From Sabellastarte sp. h YS-2021 (Eukaryota > Annelida > Polychaeta > Sabellida > Sabellidae): DNA of 64,000 bases. The position numbers and the translations under genes are program-made. Shown here in pieces: positions 1 to 11,105 of the stretch. The stretch spans positions 94,521,721-94,585,720 of the forward strand of contig OZ024931.1 in assembly GCA_964017235.1 (NCBI GenBank), read 5' to 3'. How positions within the stretch are numbered: position 1 is the first letter of the stretch; each line of letters opens with the position of its first letter. Below the pieces are notes generated by a model that saw only the letters and a list, made by a program, of their open reading frames with translations, did not search any database and was not told where the DNA came from.

Positions 1-1050
1 CTTTGAGGTTATTACTGTTGAGTAAATCAGTTGTATCTTGAAAACTATTGCATGTAGAGTATTTTCTTTAAATATGTTATTCACCTACTTTTGGATCAGC
101 TATAGCATAGTAAAGTTGCAGACCAGTAGCTCATTGCATAGCTAAGCAATAGCTACGTTGAGGTTTTCTGTGTTGAATAAATCAGTTGTCACTTGAAAAC
201 TATTGCATTTAGAGTATTTTGTTTAAATATGTTATTCACCTACTTAAGGGTCGGCTATACCATATTGAAATTGTAGACCTGTAGCTTGTAGCTTTAAAAC
301 TATTGTGTTTACAGTAATTTCTTTAAATATGTTATTCACCTACTCCTCTATAACATAGTGAAATTACAGATCTGTTAACATCATTGCACAGCTGAGCGGT
401 AGCTACTTTGAGGTTATCATTGTTGAGTAAATCAGTTGTAAAGTGAAAACTATTGCATTTGGAGTATTTTGTTTAAATATGTTGCTCAGCTACTTTTGAG
501 TCGGCTATAACATAATAATGCAGGCCTGTAGGTCATTTCACTCTATTGCTTTTAGAGTATTTTGTTTCAATATGTTATTCACCTATTTCGGGTCAGCTAT
601 AACATAGTGAAATTCCAGACCTGTAGCTTATTGCATAGCTGAGTAATAGCTACTTTGAGGTTATCACTCTTGAGTAAATCAGTAATAACTTCAAAACTAT
701 TGGATTTTTTAGAGTATTTTGTTTAAATATGTTATTTATCTACTTTTGGGTTAACTATAACATGGTAAAATTGCAGACCAGTAACTCATGGCATAGCTGA
801 GCAATAGTTACTTTCAGGTTCTCTCTGTTGAGTAATTTAGTTGCAACTTGAAAACTATTACATTTACATTATTTTGTTTGAATATGTTTTCTACCTACTT
901 TTTACTCCTTAATAGTTAACTTGGTACTTTACTTGTGAGTATCATTTGCAGAGCACAAGTTTTGTGTCCTTCTTTCACTTCTAATCTGAAACTCAAAGCA
1001 CACAGTCATCTGACACAGAGCCCCTTCACGGGCACTGATTGCTTGTTTCA
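1..1050 (+). repeat. Right part of Helentron-like family X (degenerate copy X4): ~158-bp tandem array plus right end
   Basis: About six degenerate tandem copies of a ~158-bp monomer fill 1-900. The landmarks are ATGTTATTCACCTACTTT, AGCTATAACATAGTGAAATT and GAGTAATAGCTACTTT. They are followed by a unique right arm and, near 1000-1050, a decayed version of the terminal hairpin (CACGGGCACT). The same order, array then right arm then hairpin then CTTGTT, is seen in cleaner copies at 24299-27344, 47645-52098 and 59339-63369. The left end lies outside the window. It sits in the intron upstream of the first visible myosin exon. Confidence 0.75.
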
Positions 1051-1538
1051 TTAATAGAAAGACAGATTAAACAGAGGAAGATAGTCATTTCGAGAAAATC
1101 ATCAATGCTCATTGGGATACTTTGTTTTTGCTGTGCAAAAACAATTTCTTTTGCTCTATTTTAGCAGTATTCTAGTTTTAGTTTCAAATCTTATTTTAGC
1201 ATATGTTAGTTAATATATGTGAAATTCATCTAAATGGGCAATAGTTAAAAACCTTTCTGGTAGGAATCTGTACATGTACTATGTACAGCCCTCCTCAGAC
1301 TAAAATATGATATACTTGGCTGATAACCATGTGCCACATTGGATGCTTGTGTTTTAAATTCATTTTTTCAGAGAATAGAAGTGATATTGTGGTACATTTA
1401 AGCATATTTGTAAAGAGGTTGTATGTTGAGTTTAGCCTGCTTTTGGAGTGTGTACCATTTATTTTGCAAAAATTTGCCTTCCCACAGAAGAGTGTATTAT
1501 TTGTATAATCCAGTGACCCATGTCCTTTCCGTACTCAG

Positions 1539-1819
1539 GTACTAGACTACAAGAAGAGACTGGAGGAGGGCCACAGCCTAATTGAGCAGTCGGAGGAGTC
1601 CAAGAAGCGTATGGCGCGAGACATGGAGACTTTCCAGCAGCGTATAGATGCACTGTCAGGTGAAAATGACAAGCTGACAAAGTCTAAGAAGAAGTTGCAG
1701 GCTGAGTTAGAGGACATCAGTGTGGAGCTTGAGTCTCACCGTGCAAACTTTTCCAACATGGAGAAAAAACAGAGAAAGTTTGACCAGAACCTTGCTGAGG
1801 AGAAGGCCATCTCTGAGAG
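1539..1819 (+). CDS. MYH10: Myosin II heavy chain (non-muscle/smooth type), rod exon 1 of 10 visible
   Basis: The gene encodes the two-headed actin motor heavy chain of the actomyosin cytoskeleton; this window holds only its C-terminal rod. The exon is read from codon GTA at 1539 after acceptor TACTCAG and runs through 281 nt to donor AG|GTCAGT, leaving phase 2. The 93 residues include RMARDMETFQQRI and KKQRKFDQNLAEEKAISE, a block conserved in MYH9/MYH10/zipper rods, with heptads and alternating charge typical of the S2/LMM coiled coil. Upstream exons (motor, IQ, S2) lie left of the window. Joined across ten exons the frame gives 609 residues, about the last third of a ~1960-residue heavy chain. 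The symbol follows the usual invertebrate naming; MYH9 or zip would be equally fair, since vertebrate paralogues arose later. Confidence 0.95.
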
Positions 1820-2105
1820 GTCAGTGCTTCTGACAAGTTTGAATTAACCATATGCATATCTACAGATTGTGTGCTATGGTATTGTTTTCTGCTTTCACTT
1901 TGTATTGGAAACATTGTTGGATTTGGGTAGTGTGTTTTTGTGTATCTTTTTTTTTTTTTGCACAATAGTTTAAAGGATAGAATCTTGATATGTATTTTGA
2001 TGAAATATAAGTTATGATATTAGAAGTTGAAACAGTACAGCATTTATCAGATTAAATGTCCACTTACAAGAAAAGGGACATGTAGATGTGCTTGTACTGT
2101 TGCAG

Positions 2106-2286
2106 ATTGGCATTGGAGAGGGATCAAGCTGAGCGGGAGAATCGTGATAAGGAGACAAAGATCTTGAACCTGTCACGGGAGGTGGAAGAGGCAAAGGAGC
2201 GGATAGAGGAGCTGGACAGAGTACGGTTGAGCCAGGCCCGGGAGCTAGAGGACCTTGTGTCATCCAAGGATGATGTGGGCAAAAAT
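2106..2286 (+). CDS. MYH10: Myosin II heavy chain, rod exon 2
   Basis: Acceptor TGTTGCAG precedes 2106. The first base completes an Arg codon split across the intron, then 60 codons run to AAT before donor GTAAGA (phase 0). The peptide starts [20 protein letters not shown] and ends [10 protein letters not shown]. The SSKDDVGK motif is a signature of the non-muscle/smooth myosin II rod. The intron before it is 286 nt. Only heptad coiled coil is visible and there are no stops. Confidence 0.95.
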
Positions 2287-3093
2287 GTAAGAAGCTGTGT
2301 TCTTAATATCCTTTTTTAAATACTTTATTTTGTAAACAACAAAGGGATTTTGCCATTGTATTCATCAAATGCCACCTTTGTAGGATGCAAGGACTTTTGT
2401 CCTAAATTCTGATGGGTAGTCACTAGTAGTTTATAATGTCTTGACTAACTGGCCCTAACTGGCCATCTTGATTAGACCCCTAAAGTGTTTTGAAGTGTCA
2501 CACAAGTCTCAAACATTTCAAGGACTGATGACAAAGTTGACACAATTATTTTTTCCCTCAATCTAATCCATTCACGGCAGACATTTATCTGACCTGTTAT
2601 TTGATTTTATGACCTCGTTTCCACTAGCAATTTGTATTTCCTCATCATTTATGTAAATGTTAGTTGTTGTTTTTTGTTTTGTTTTTTTGTAGCTGTTCTA
2701 TTATTATTAAATGCAGATATCCTAACTAGGACATAACATGGAAGTTTTACTGTATTGCATGTGCATGAAACGAAAAGTTCTTAAATTCCGCTACTGCATC
2801 AGCATGGGTGGTTTTTTTTTTCAACCAAAACTGATGTTGGGGTCTTCAGCATTTAACAAGGTAAAAATAGTTTAAACCGTTTATAATCATCTGCTTCTAA
2901 TAGAGTGCTTCCAGAAGAGGCAATATTTATAATTTGATTGTGGTTTTTCAAAGAAGAAAACATTAGAATTGTTGGGTTTGATTGAATTTAATTGCCAGTG
3001 GTAAAGCTGTGTTAAAAATGACTTAATTTGAGATGGTATGTAGTATATGTAGATATTCTAGGCACACTGAGTGTGTAGTGTCATTGTCTTTAG

Positions 3094-3306
3094 GTTCATG
3101 ACTTGGAGAAGGCAAAGCGGGCACTGGAGGCACAGTTGGAGGAGCAGAGGAACCAAATAGAGGAGATGGAAGACGAGATCCAGGCTATGGAAGATGCCAA
3201 GCTGCGTCTGGAAGTCAACACCAATGCTCTCAAATCCCAGCTGGAGAAACAGCTGGCAGAGAAAGATGAACAGGGGGAGGAGAGGAGGCGATCCCTGCTA
3301 AAACAG
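3094..3306 (+). CDS. MYH10: Myosin II heavy chain, rod exon 3
   Basis: Acceptor GTCTTTAG is followed by 71 codons (213 nt, phase 0 at both ends), up to donor CAG|GTGAGA. It contains [18 protein letters not shown] and [11 protein letters not shown], near-universal in the myosin II rod. The intron upstream (2287-3093) shows nothing recognisable. The last ~25 nt of this exon and its donor resemble the monomer of the minisatellite that follows in the next intron. Confidence 0.95.
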
Positions 3307-3394
3307 GTGAGACAGACCAGGTATTACAGAGAATGCTAATTCTTATAAAAGAGTAATGGGTGTTATTAGTGATAGTTTTTGTTAAGAGATCTCT

Positions 3395-3930
3395 GCCCAA
3401 ATAGGAACAAAATATAGGTGTTACAGACAGGGAAATTCCTGTGCAAACAGATATGGTGTACAGGTGTTACAGAGAGGAGGTCCCTACACGGAAACAACTA
3501 CAAAATACTAGTGTTATAGAGAGGAAATAACTGCACCAACAGGTACAAAATACAAGCGTGATAGAGAGGAGATCCCTGTGGGAACAGGTATAAAATACAA
3601 GCGTTATATAGAGAGATCCCTGTGAGAACAAGTACAAAATACAAGCGCGATAGAGAGAAGATCCCTGTCGGAACAGGTACAAAGTACAAGCGTTCTATAG
3701 AGAGGAGATCCCTTTGAGAACAGGTACAAAATACAAGTGTTACAGAGAGGAGATCCATGCAAAATTGATACAAAGTACAAGTGTTACAGAGGTTAGTTTC
3801 GTGCTCAAACAAGCACACAATACTTGTGTTATGGCATTGAGGTCCCTGCTCCAAACCATACAAAATACAGTTGTAACTGGGCAATTAATGCTCAAACGGG
3901 TGCATGATGCAGGGTTCATAGTATGGTAAT
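3395..3930 (+). repeat. Intronic ~45-bp minisatellite resembling the exon 3/donor junction
   Basis: About 11 degenerate copies of a ~45-bp unit. The best have the shape GAGAGGAGATCCCTGTG..AACAG|GTACAAAATACAAG.GTTATA. Exon 3 ends GAGAGGAGGCGATCCCTG..AAAACAG|GTGAGAC....GTATTACAGAG, so the unit aligns with exon 3's 3' end, its 5' splice site and the first intron bases. Copies are cleanest between 3540 and 3760 and decay outward. The remainder of this intron (3307-4221) shows nothing else. Confidence 0.8.
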
Positions 3931-4221
3931 ACAAAAATGTTTTGGAGGGGAGGTCCGTGCTCACACATATACAAATAACTGTACCAACTGAAGAAACCTG
4001 AGACAATGCATGACCTCTAATTGTTAATGTGATATAATTATCTACATACTAAGTCTGGATTATGACTTGCATGGATGAATATGTGATTGTCAGGGAAGAG
4101 AAACCTTTCATAGCAAGTGAAGTTGCAAATTTTGACTTTCTCACAATTTGTATTCTACACAAAAACAATTCAGATTACTTTTTGCACATGCAGCTGTCTC
4201 ATGATGTCGGTGTGTTTACAG

Positions 4222-4344
4222 CTGCGTGAGATGGAAGCTGAGTTGGAGGAAGAGCGTAAGCAGAGATCTACTGCTGTTGCAGCAAGGAAAAAACTGGAGG
4301 GCAACTTCAAGGACATGCAGGGCCAGGTTGATATGGCAACCAAG
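4222..4344 (+). CDS. MYH10: Myosin II heavy chain, rod exon 4
   Basis: Acceptor GTTTACAG; 41 codons, phase 0 in and out; donor AAG|GTGAGT. The peptide contains LREMEAELEEERKQR and VAARKKLEG, an invariant block of animal non-muscle/smooth myosin II, where vertebrates have VREMEAELEDERKQR. It is open throughout. The next intron (4345-4676) holds nothing recognisable. Confidence 0.95.
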
Positions 4345-4676
4345 GTGAGTGAAACACAAGTAAAAGATCATAGAATACACTAATGTTTACATAACACATC
4401 AACTTGAATTTGACTGATATCTTTTCTTAAGTTTCCTGATCTATTCTCTTTAAATGCCCTTCACAGTAAACAAGCGAAGAATATGTGTGTTGATGGTTTT
4501 GCTCCTTGAATTTTCAAAATATTACTAAGTCAGTGTATTTCTGACAGATTCTGTATTTTTGCTATATAAGATTAAACCTAGATTCTTATCAGTTGAGGCA
4601 CAAATCCATGTGAACCTAAGGTTAACTGTAGTAACCTGATGAAGCAATTGATGCATCCTCATTGCATCTGTTTCAG

Positions 4677-4805
4677 ATGAAGGAGGACGCACTAAAGCAA
4701 CTGCGGCGGTTACAAAACCAGATGAAGGAGATCCAACGGGAAGCAGAGGACGCACTGCAAGCGAGGGATGATATGGCTGCCAACCTCAAAGAGAGCGAGA
4801 GAAAG
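4677..4805 (+). CDS. MYH10: Myosin II heavy chain, rod exon 5
   Basis: Acceptor CTGTTTCAG; 43 codons from ATG AAG GAG GAC to donor AAG|GTGGGT, phase 0 at both ends. It contains ALKQLRRLQNQMKEIQREAED, matching the IKQLRKLQAQMKD block of MYH9/10. The first codon ATG is an internal Met, not a start. A 101-nt intron separates it from exon 6. Confidence 0.94.
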
Positions 4806-4906
4806 GTGGGTGTATGCACATTTCTAACATGTAGATGTTCTTTGTTTCAAGCCAAGCGTTTTGGGGCTGCATATGTTCGAGGTGTAAATATTTTGCTTTG
4901 TTTCAG

Positions 4907-5034
4907 GCAAAAGGTTTGGAGGCAGATCTTGTGGGACTACAGGAGGATCTGGCATCATCTGAGAGAGCTAGAAAGAATGCAGAGAATGAGAGAGATGAGC
5001 TGCAGGAAGAGCTCAACAGCAACTCCTCCGGCAG
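4907..5034 (+). CDS. MYH10: Myosin II heavy chain, rod exon 6
   Basis: Acceptor TTGTTTCAG; 42 codons plus 2 nt; donor AG|GTCAGG. It contains [20 protein letters not shown] and [16 protein letters not shown]. The NSSG hinge-like stretch matches the ANSSGK/NSSSGR segment of vertebrate NMII, and the exon break falls at the same Gly-Arg. The following intron contains a DIRS retrotransposon. Confidence 0.95.
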
Positions 5035-5145
5035 GTCAGGCATAGTCTTGTACTAATGTACTCTCCAACCTCTCAGAAATATAGAAAAGTCATGGTGTAC
5101 GATTGTAATTTAGTTCTAATCAAGTCATGGGGTTTTTAGTGAATA

Positions 5146-5298
5146 TTATTGCATAAAAGCTTACTTGTATAATCCAAGCAGTTGCTTACATGACCTGCCA
5201 TTCGCACCATCTTTTTGAAGTTCTACATGAGAACCCCAGTGGGCACCTCCTTGAGATTATACTTTGTGTGTAAGTTGCCATTCTCATTTTGACTACCG
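5146..5298 (+). repeat. DIRS-C left inverted terminal repeat
   Basis: The reverse complement of 9378-9557 matches it in stretches such as TGACCTGCC, TCTTTTTGAAGTTCT and CATTCTCA. The outermost bases TTATTGCATAAAAGC recur, inverted, in the internal complementary region near 9310. Confidence 0.85.
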
Positions 5299-5330
5299 TG
5301 AAGTTCAGATCGTGTTCTTTTCACTTCATC

Positions 5331-6640
5331 ATGGCTGACAACGAAAATGTACAGTCTGTTCTTCCAGAATGCTGCCATGGGATAATCACTAGGCATGCCT
5401 TAAATGCAGAAATGAGCAGAAAGGAAAAGACAAATGTGTGTTCGCAGGGCAAGAATCAGAGTACTCTATATGTGCAGGCTCTTCAAAAGTTGGATGAGCC
5501 AACACCTTGTAAGTCCACTTCTGCAGCTTCAGTTGACTCCTCTCTTCAAGATCTGATCAAAACTATGAGGAGCCAGCTTGCTTCCCTTACATCTCAGTTT
5601 GGAGAATTTAAATGAAAAGATAGGGCTCCCTCCACACAGAGAGACCCTTCTACTTCTCAAGCACAGAATATGAGTGCCCTTGCTTCTCAAGCTAGACCAG
5701 ATTTCTCAGATAGGGTGTTGTCAGAGGCCTCCCAGTTATGGTCAAGGGAACGATGTAGAGCCAGATCTCCTCAGGGTGAGGCAGACTCTCAACATCAGCA
5801 GCTGTCCCCTCCTATGTAGAAATGTTAACTACCGTTAGGGGTCTACTAGAGCTAGAAGTTGCACAAATAGAGTTCCTTGTGGCTCCTTCAGCCTTCTCAA
5901 AGAAACTTTCCAAACAGATAGTCAGGAAACAAAACTTGGCTTGCCTCCAGTCCAAGATATTAAGAATATGTGGGACTATAGGTCCAGGAAAGCTTCAGGT
6001 ACTAATATGAATGACAAGTCTAGCACAGAGTCTCTTTCACAGAGTCAGTTTCTTGCCTTTGAGAGGCCAGACAAGGTGTATTACACAACTTAGCCTCAAG
6101 AAACTCCTTTGAAGGCTCCAAAGCTTCCTGACTCCCATTTCAATATAGCTAGAGTCAAAACCCTTTCTGCTTCCATCTCAGTTCCAGCCAAACAGCATTT
6201 GATACAAGAGATGGTATGTAGAGAGAATGTGCAATTACTAGGCCATGTTGTGTGGTCTAAGATGGCCCTTAAAGAATTAAACAGTAGATTCCAAGAGTTG
6301 GCTAGCGAGATAAAAAATTCTGGAGACCTTGACACTGTGAGGGAGTCTGCAGAACTCATTGTTATATATTCTCAGCTCCAGGCTTCTGTCACCTCATCTT
6401 TATAGATAGCCTTAGATACTGTGCTCAAACAAAATAGGACCCTAGCTTGCAACATGCTCCTAGCTAGGAGAGACAATTTACTGAAGAATTGCAGTTCATT
6501 ACTTGGGCCTAAAGACTTGGCTAATCTTCACACAGGTCCCTTTGACCAGCAGAAGTTTTTGATTCAGATATGCTGTCACAAGTTGAGGACAACATGATCA
6601 AAAGGCTATCTATGATCTAGGAATCAGACAGTTAATCTTA
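5331..6640 (+). pseudogene. DIRS-C gag-like ORF1 remnant
   Basis: It starts at ATG 5331 (MADNENVQSVLPECCHGI) just inside the left terminal repeat, where DIRS ORF1 normally starts. An open stretch to 5615 includes a coiled-coil-like SLQDLIKTMRSQLASLTSQF, then stops and frameshifts break the frame repeatedly. A second fragment (6109-6405) includes AKQHLIQEMVCRENVQLLGH and KELNSRFQELASEI, and a third near 6450 contains LARRD, a motif shared with the gag of copy E. The product would be the nucleocapsid-like protein; this copy cannot make it. Assignment rests on position and LARRD, since gag is poorly conserved. Confidence 0.6.
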
Positions 6641-6689
6641 CAGGCACAGCTCCAGATCGTTTGATTTCGGGAGGTCATCTTATTCAGAG

Positions 6690-8730
6690 AATTCTCCGTC
6701 TAAAAGCAAGTAAGTCTTTTCGTGACAAACGAACACAACCCAGCAGTTCATGTGCAATTTTCTCTCTGCATGCATTGCGAGATGTCACAGGAAGCAAGAG
6801 GAAGTGAGTGGCTGGTTGCAAAATTATAGGAATTTCGGCAGGTATGGTAAAAAAAATCAAGCTCGTTCCAGAGTACCAAGTTTACTACAATATGGCTATC
6901 GTCTAGACTTCAAAATGCAACCTCAATTGTCAAAAATTCTGGTCATTTTGAGTGAATATCACAATGTAAACAGAATATGGTGCCCACCACAAGGCAGTTC
7001 AGGCGATGCGTGTAAAGAAGGCGATAGCTCATGTCAGGAAATCCACAACTCTGGGATTTTACAGCAGGTTATTCCAGGTACCCAAACCCAAAGTGAAGAC
7101 CAGTAATAGATTTAATTATTCTGAACAGTCATTTGCATGCACCAACTTTCTGATGGAAACAGCTGAATCTCTAAGAAAGTCCATTCGACAGGGGGAGTGG
7201 GTGACATAAATAGAACTAACGGATGCTTATTATCATGTCCCAATTCACCCTCAGTCTCCAAAATACCTGAGATTTCAAACCCTAAAAGGGATGTTCCAAT
7301 TTCGGGTACTCCCATTTTGTGTAGCCGCAGCTCCTCTAGAGTTTACTTGAATAGTGAAAGAAGTCAAACTCCTAGCTCAAGCCAGGAACCTCAGAATCCA
7401 TCAGTATCTGGACAACTGGCTTCTTTGGTGACCTACAAAAGAGCAAAAACCTGGTCAAATTGGTACAAGAACTGGGCTGTATTTTCTGGGCTATCACTTC
7501 GATCTGCAGAAGGGTATGGTATTTTCAACCCAAAAGACACTTGATTGGTTGAAAAATCAGACCGTTTCCATCAGAAAGTCTCTAGTCTTGACTCCAAGAA
7601 GGGACTTTAGCTTCCTTAGAAAAAACCGTCCCAACTAGGAAGGTTGCACATGAGACCTTTCCAGTGGTACCTAAAGTCTCACTGGAAATTTTCCCAAGTC
7701 ACTGGACAAAAAGATCCCAGTAACAGGGAACTTTCTCAAACATCTCAAATAGTGGGAAGATCTACAAAATCTTATGGCTGGTGCTCCCATTCATCCTCAT
7801 GTTCACAGATGCCTCCCAAAAGGGCTGGGTGATCACTTAAACAACAGTGTTAAGTGGCCTCTGGTCAAGCAAAGAATCTCAACTTCACATCAATGTACTG
7901 GAGCTACAAGTTGTTCTTTTAGCCCTAAAGGACTTTCATGATCACTTAAGGTCAAAGGATTTTGATATGTTCAGACAACCGCATGGTAGTTCCATATCTG
8001 AACAAAGAATGAGGCACTTATTTGGTGGATTCTGGCCTTCAAAAATCATTCAGATAAGAGCAAGACATGTACCTGGATCCCCAATTGTGATAGCAGATTC
8101 CCTTTCACAAAGGTCATGCAAACAGATTGGCCTCTTCATCAACAGATATTCAACCAAATTTGCAGAGTTTGGGACACACCAATGGTAGACTTGTTTGCAA
8201 CTCGCCTAAACCACAAACTCCCAATTTATGTGTCTCCTGTCCCAGCCAAAAAAGCCTGGAAAATAGATGCATTGAATATCTGTTGGGAATGCTTAGACGA
8301 TTGTATCTTCTGTCCAGTAGCCATCCGGCCACAAGTAATTAAAAAAATAATAACTTAACCATGCAGGATGATTGTACTGGCTCCAGGATGGCCAGGGATC
8401 CCTTGGTTCTGGGATCTGGTGGATCTCTTGACCAGGATACCACTACAGCTACTGTACTGGAAGATACTACTGAAACAGCCACATACCAACAGGTTCCACA
8501 ACAACGTGGCATACCTGAAGCTACATGTGAAGTTTCTGGATTACAGGAATCAAATTCTGGAAGATTCTCAACTGAGGTGGCAGAAGGAATTAAGACACCT
8601 CAGAGGCAATCCACAAGAAAAGTTTATCAATCAAGGTGGTCCATTTGTGGGCATTTGTGACTTATTGTCAGTTTTACCAGGGATGGACCTAAACCAAATA
8701 GATCCATACCCACATGGGACCTGTCCTTGA
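6690..8730 (+). pseudogene. DIRS-C reverse transcriptase-RNase H remnant
   Basis: Recognisable RT blocks are TLGFYSRLFQVPKPK, then (after a stop at 7207) TDAYYHVPIHPQSPKYLRF, FQFRVLPFCVAAAPLEFT and IHQYLDNWL near 7396-7419. The catalytic YLDD reads YLDN here, and several stops and frameshifts are present. RNase H follows with FTDASQKGW near 7803 and LHINVLELQVVLLALKDF, then IRARHVPGSPIVIADSLS. The C-terminal DIRS module has VDLFATRLNHKLPIYVSP (8190) and VLAPGWPGIPWFWDL (8374). The order and motifs are those of DIRS polymerases, and the copy is clearly inactive. Confidence 0.85.
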
Positions 8731-8749
8731 TCCTTCTAGGTTTGACAAA

Positions 8750-9270
8750 ACCTCCTCATGAGCCTGTATCTGAGGCTTTTTTGTAGTGGCTTAACTACAA
8801 GACAGTGTGTTGGCTTTAATCTCGGATAAAGGAAGGAGTGAGATGCATGCTTGGACTCACTATTCTGTCTCTTCAAGGAGAAATTGGTCAAAAGTCACTG
8901 TTTCTCCCCCAGCATTCATGTCCTAGAACCAATTTGCTTTTGATGGACCTGAAAGTCTACTTAAACAAGACAAAATCCGTGAGAAAGGGAAGGCCCTTCT
9001 CTTTGTAACCCTTGTGCAGGGTTATTCCAAAGATATTGCTAGAATAATCATTTCGCAGTGGATAAAAACAAACTATTCACACTTGCTATCAGTCATCGGA
9101 TAGGACTGATTAACAGGTCGCTCAGGTTAGAGCTGATGTTAGAGCTATGGCTGCATAACTTGCCTTTAAGGGGGGGTGTCTTCTTGGAGCACACTTGGGC
9201 TCATGCTACTGCAAGACCTCTCTCATGGAACTTCACGGCCCTCAGTAGATGGACTCACCAAGGACCTTAG
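8750..9270 (+). pseudogene. DIRS-C tyrosine recombinase remnant
   Basis: Short, frame-broken matches to the DIRS recombinase lie in the expected place, after RNase H and before the right repeat: LTKPPHEPVSEAFL near 8740, and near 9120 a segment reading RADVRAMAA where intact family members have HDVRAFAA. The conserved His of the H-x-x-R box is Ala here. The C-terminal tyrosine region is not readable. Confidence 0.55.
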
Positions 9271-9278
9271 GGCTGCAT

Positions 9279-9345
9279 TCCAGCAATTGTTTGGATTATG
9301 TAAGTATGTTTTATGCAATAAACTTGGTTAATCCAAACAGAGAGG
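9279..9345 (+). repeat. DIRS-C internal complementary region
   Basis: GCAATTGTTTGGATTATGTAAG...TTTTATGCAATAA is the complement of the element's left tip. It abuts ACTTGGTTAATCCAAACAG, the complement of its right tip with an internal deletion. In DIRS elements this region templates restoration of full ends from a circular intermediate. Confidence 0.75.
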
Positions 9346-9377
9346 TCCACCCCCTCCCCTCTACCACCTGTTGAGGA

Positions 9378-9557
9378 GTATGGTCAAAATTTTGAGAATG
9401 CCAACTTCCAAGCGAAGTATATTCTCCAATCTCCAGCAGGTGGCCGCTGATGTTGTCACAGAGAACTTCAAAAAGACGGCAGGTCACATAAGCAATTGTT
9501 TGGATTGTGTAAGTATTTTTAGGTATAAAAATTCCAGTTACAATAAAATTAACCAAG
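9378..9557 (+). repeat. DIRS-C right inverted terminal repeat
   Basis: Inverted match to 5146-5298 with about 80% identity by eye and small gaps. It ends in AAAATTAACCAAGT, whose complement is present in the internal complementary region. Confidence 0.85.
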
Positions 9558-9652
9558 TTGGTGTGTTCAGCCTGTTATCGGGACACAAGATATAGATTCA
9601 AAATGAACAGTGGAATTTATATTGACACTGTAATGACATTACCTGTTTACAG

Positions 9653-9985
9653 AAACTCACTGTCAGAAGAGAAGAAGCGCCTGGAGGCCAGGATTGCAGA
9701 ACTGGAGGATGAGCTAGAAGAAGAGCAAAACAACTCTGAGATGTTTGCAGAACGGGCCCGCAAGAATGGGCTGACAGTGGAGCAACTTACTGCCGACCTG
9801 AACGCAGAGCGCAGCAACATTCAGAAGGTGGAGTCCAACCGAATGGCACTTGAAAGGGCCAACAAGGAGCTGAAGGCAAAGATAGCAGAGATGGAGGCCG
9901 TCATGAAGACCCGCTCCAAGGCCACCATAGCCTCACTGGAGAGTAAGATCGCCAACTTAGAGGAACAACTTGAACTCGAGGCCAG
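9653..9985 (+). CDS. MYH10: Myosin II heavy chain, rod exon 7
   Basis: Acceptor CTGTTTACAG; the first A completes the split Arg codon, then 110 codons and AG before donor GTAGAT. This is the longest visible exon (333 nt). It contains [36 protein letters not shown] and [18 protein letters not shown], the most conserved LMM blocks of NMII. The splice junction to exon 6 is intact despite the 4.4-kb DIRS in the intron between them. Confidence 0.96.
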
Positions 9986-10059
9986 GTAGATGTCCTTGTT
10001 CCTCAAGATTCTTTATTTAACCATTAAAAAAATTTCTGCCTACTTTCTGAGTAATTTAT

Positions 10060-11105
10060 GATTGAGATTGTAACCCCACAACAGGGATGAGAGGTATGTT
10101 AGCAGTGCACACTATGGGTCCTAATATCTTTAAAACTTTCTTTAAGGGATTGGGAAACTGAAACAATATCCTGTTCACCGCTAACAGTAGGCTTTAGAAT
10201 GTTGCATAGTGCCCTACATGGGTAAAAATATATGTAATCTGGTGGATACTATGGATTTCGCCTCTTTGCCCCACCGTATTGTGTACAGAAATTTCACCAT
10301 TACTGCTCTAACGAAAAAAATATTATAGCTAGACTTCTCAAATTTGCAGGATATATTCATAACCATAAAATCTTGCCTGGAAATATTTTTGGCCTCATTT
10401 TGAAAAACAAGATGGCCGCCACGGGTGTTTTTTTCGACTTTCAGCCAAAAGTATTGTTAGTCCTCTAGAGCAAAGAGTATTATAGGCAGAGATCTCAAAT
10501 TCGCAGGATGTGTTCATCATTACAAAATCTTGACTGGGAATATCTTTGGCCACAGGCGTTTCTTCGTCAGTCATGAAAAGTGCTCATATCTCCCTTATTG
10601 TTGGTCCTAGAGGTTTGGTTTTGTGAAACCAACCTATAGGAAATCATGGGCTGGGAATCTTCTGATGTGGTCAGATTTGACCTGCTTCAAAGTCAAACAA
10701 AGATAGCCAAATTTAAAAGTGCTTATAACTCACTTATTATTGGTCCTAGAGGTTTGCAATGTGAAACCAACCTATAGGAAATCATGGGCTAGGAATCTTT
10801 TGATGTGGTCAGATTTGACCTTGGCTCCTCCTTCAAGGTCAAACGAGGAGAGAAAAATGTAAAAGTGCTTATAAATCGCTTATTCTTGGTCCTAGAGGTT
10901 TGCAATGTGAAACCAACCTATTGGAAATCATGGGCTGGGAATCTTCTGATGTGGTCAGATTTGACCTTTGGCCGCTCCTTCAAGGTCAAACGAGGATAGA
11001 CCAAAATTAAAAGTGCTTATAACTCACTTATTCTTGGTCCTAGAGGTTTGCAATGTGACGCCAACCTATAGGAAATCATGGGCTAGGAATCTTTTGATGT
11101 GGTCA
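10060..11105 (+). repeat. Family X ~146-bp tandem array (partial copy X5, left portion)
   Basis: Degenerate tandem units with landmarks GGTCCTAGAGGTTTG, CCAACCTATAGGAAATCATGGGCTGG, GATGTGGTCAGATTTGACC and CTTCAAGGTCAAACGAGGATAG recur at about 146-bp steps from ~10560. They are preceded by a segment with AACAAGATGGCCGCCA that is also found at 26310-26470 in copy X1. No family X terminal hairpin is visible here; the array stops abruptly at 11105. Confidence 0.7.

Larger units (their letters stand above)
5146..9557 (+). mobile_element. DIRS-type tyrosine-recombinase retrotransposon C (degenerate), in myosin intron 6, sense orientation
   Basis: A 4.4-kb element. Its left inverted terminal repeat (5146-5298; TATAATCCAAGCAGTTGCTTAC) pairs with its right one (9378-9557). 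An internal complementary region at ~9279-9345 fuses the complements of both outer ends (TTATGCAATAA joined to ACTTGGTTAA), the diagnostic DIRS layout. Between them are remnants of gag, RT-RNase H and recombinase in sense order. It has no LTRs and no DDE integrase. It is a different family from copies A, B and D. Confidence 0.88.

Noticed and set aside
3498-3884. 128-codon minus-strand frame with repeated peptide LVFCTC
   Set aside because: Produced by the 45-bp minisatellite, whose unit is a multiple of 3.
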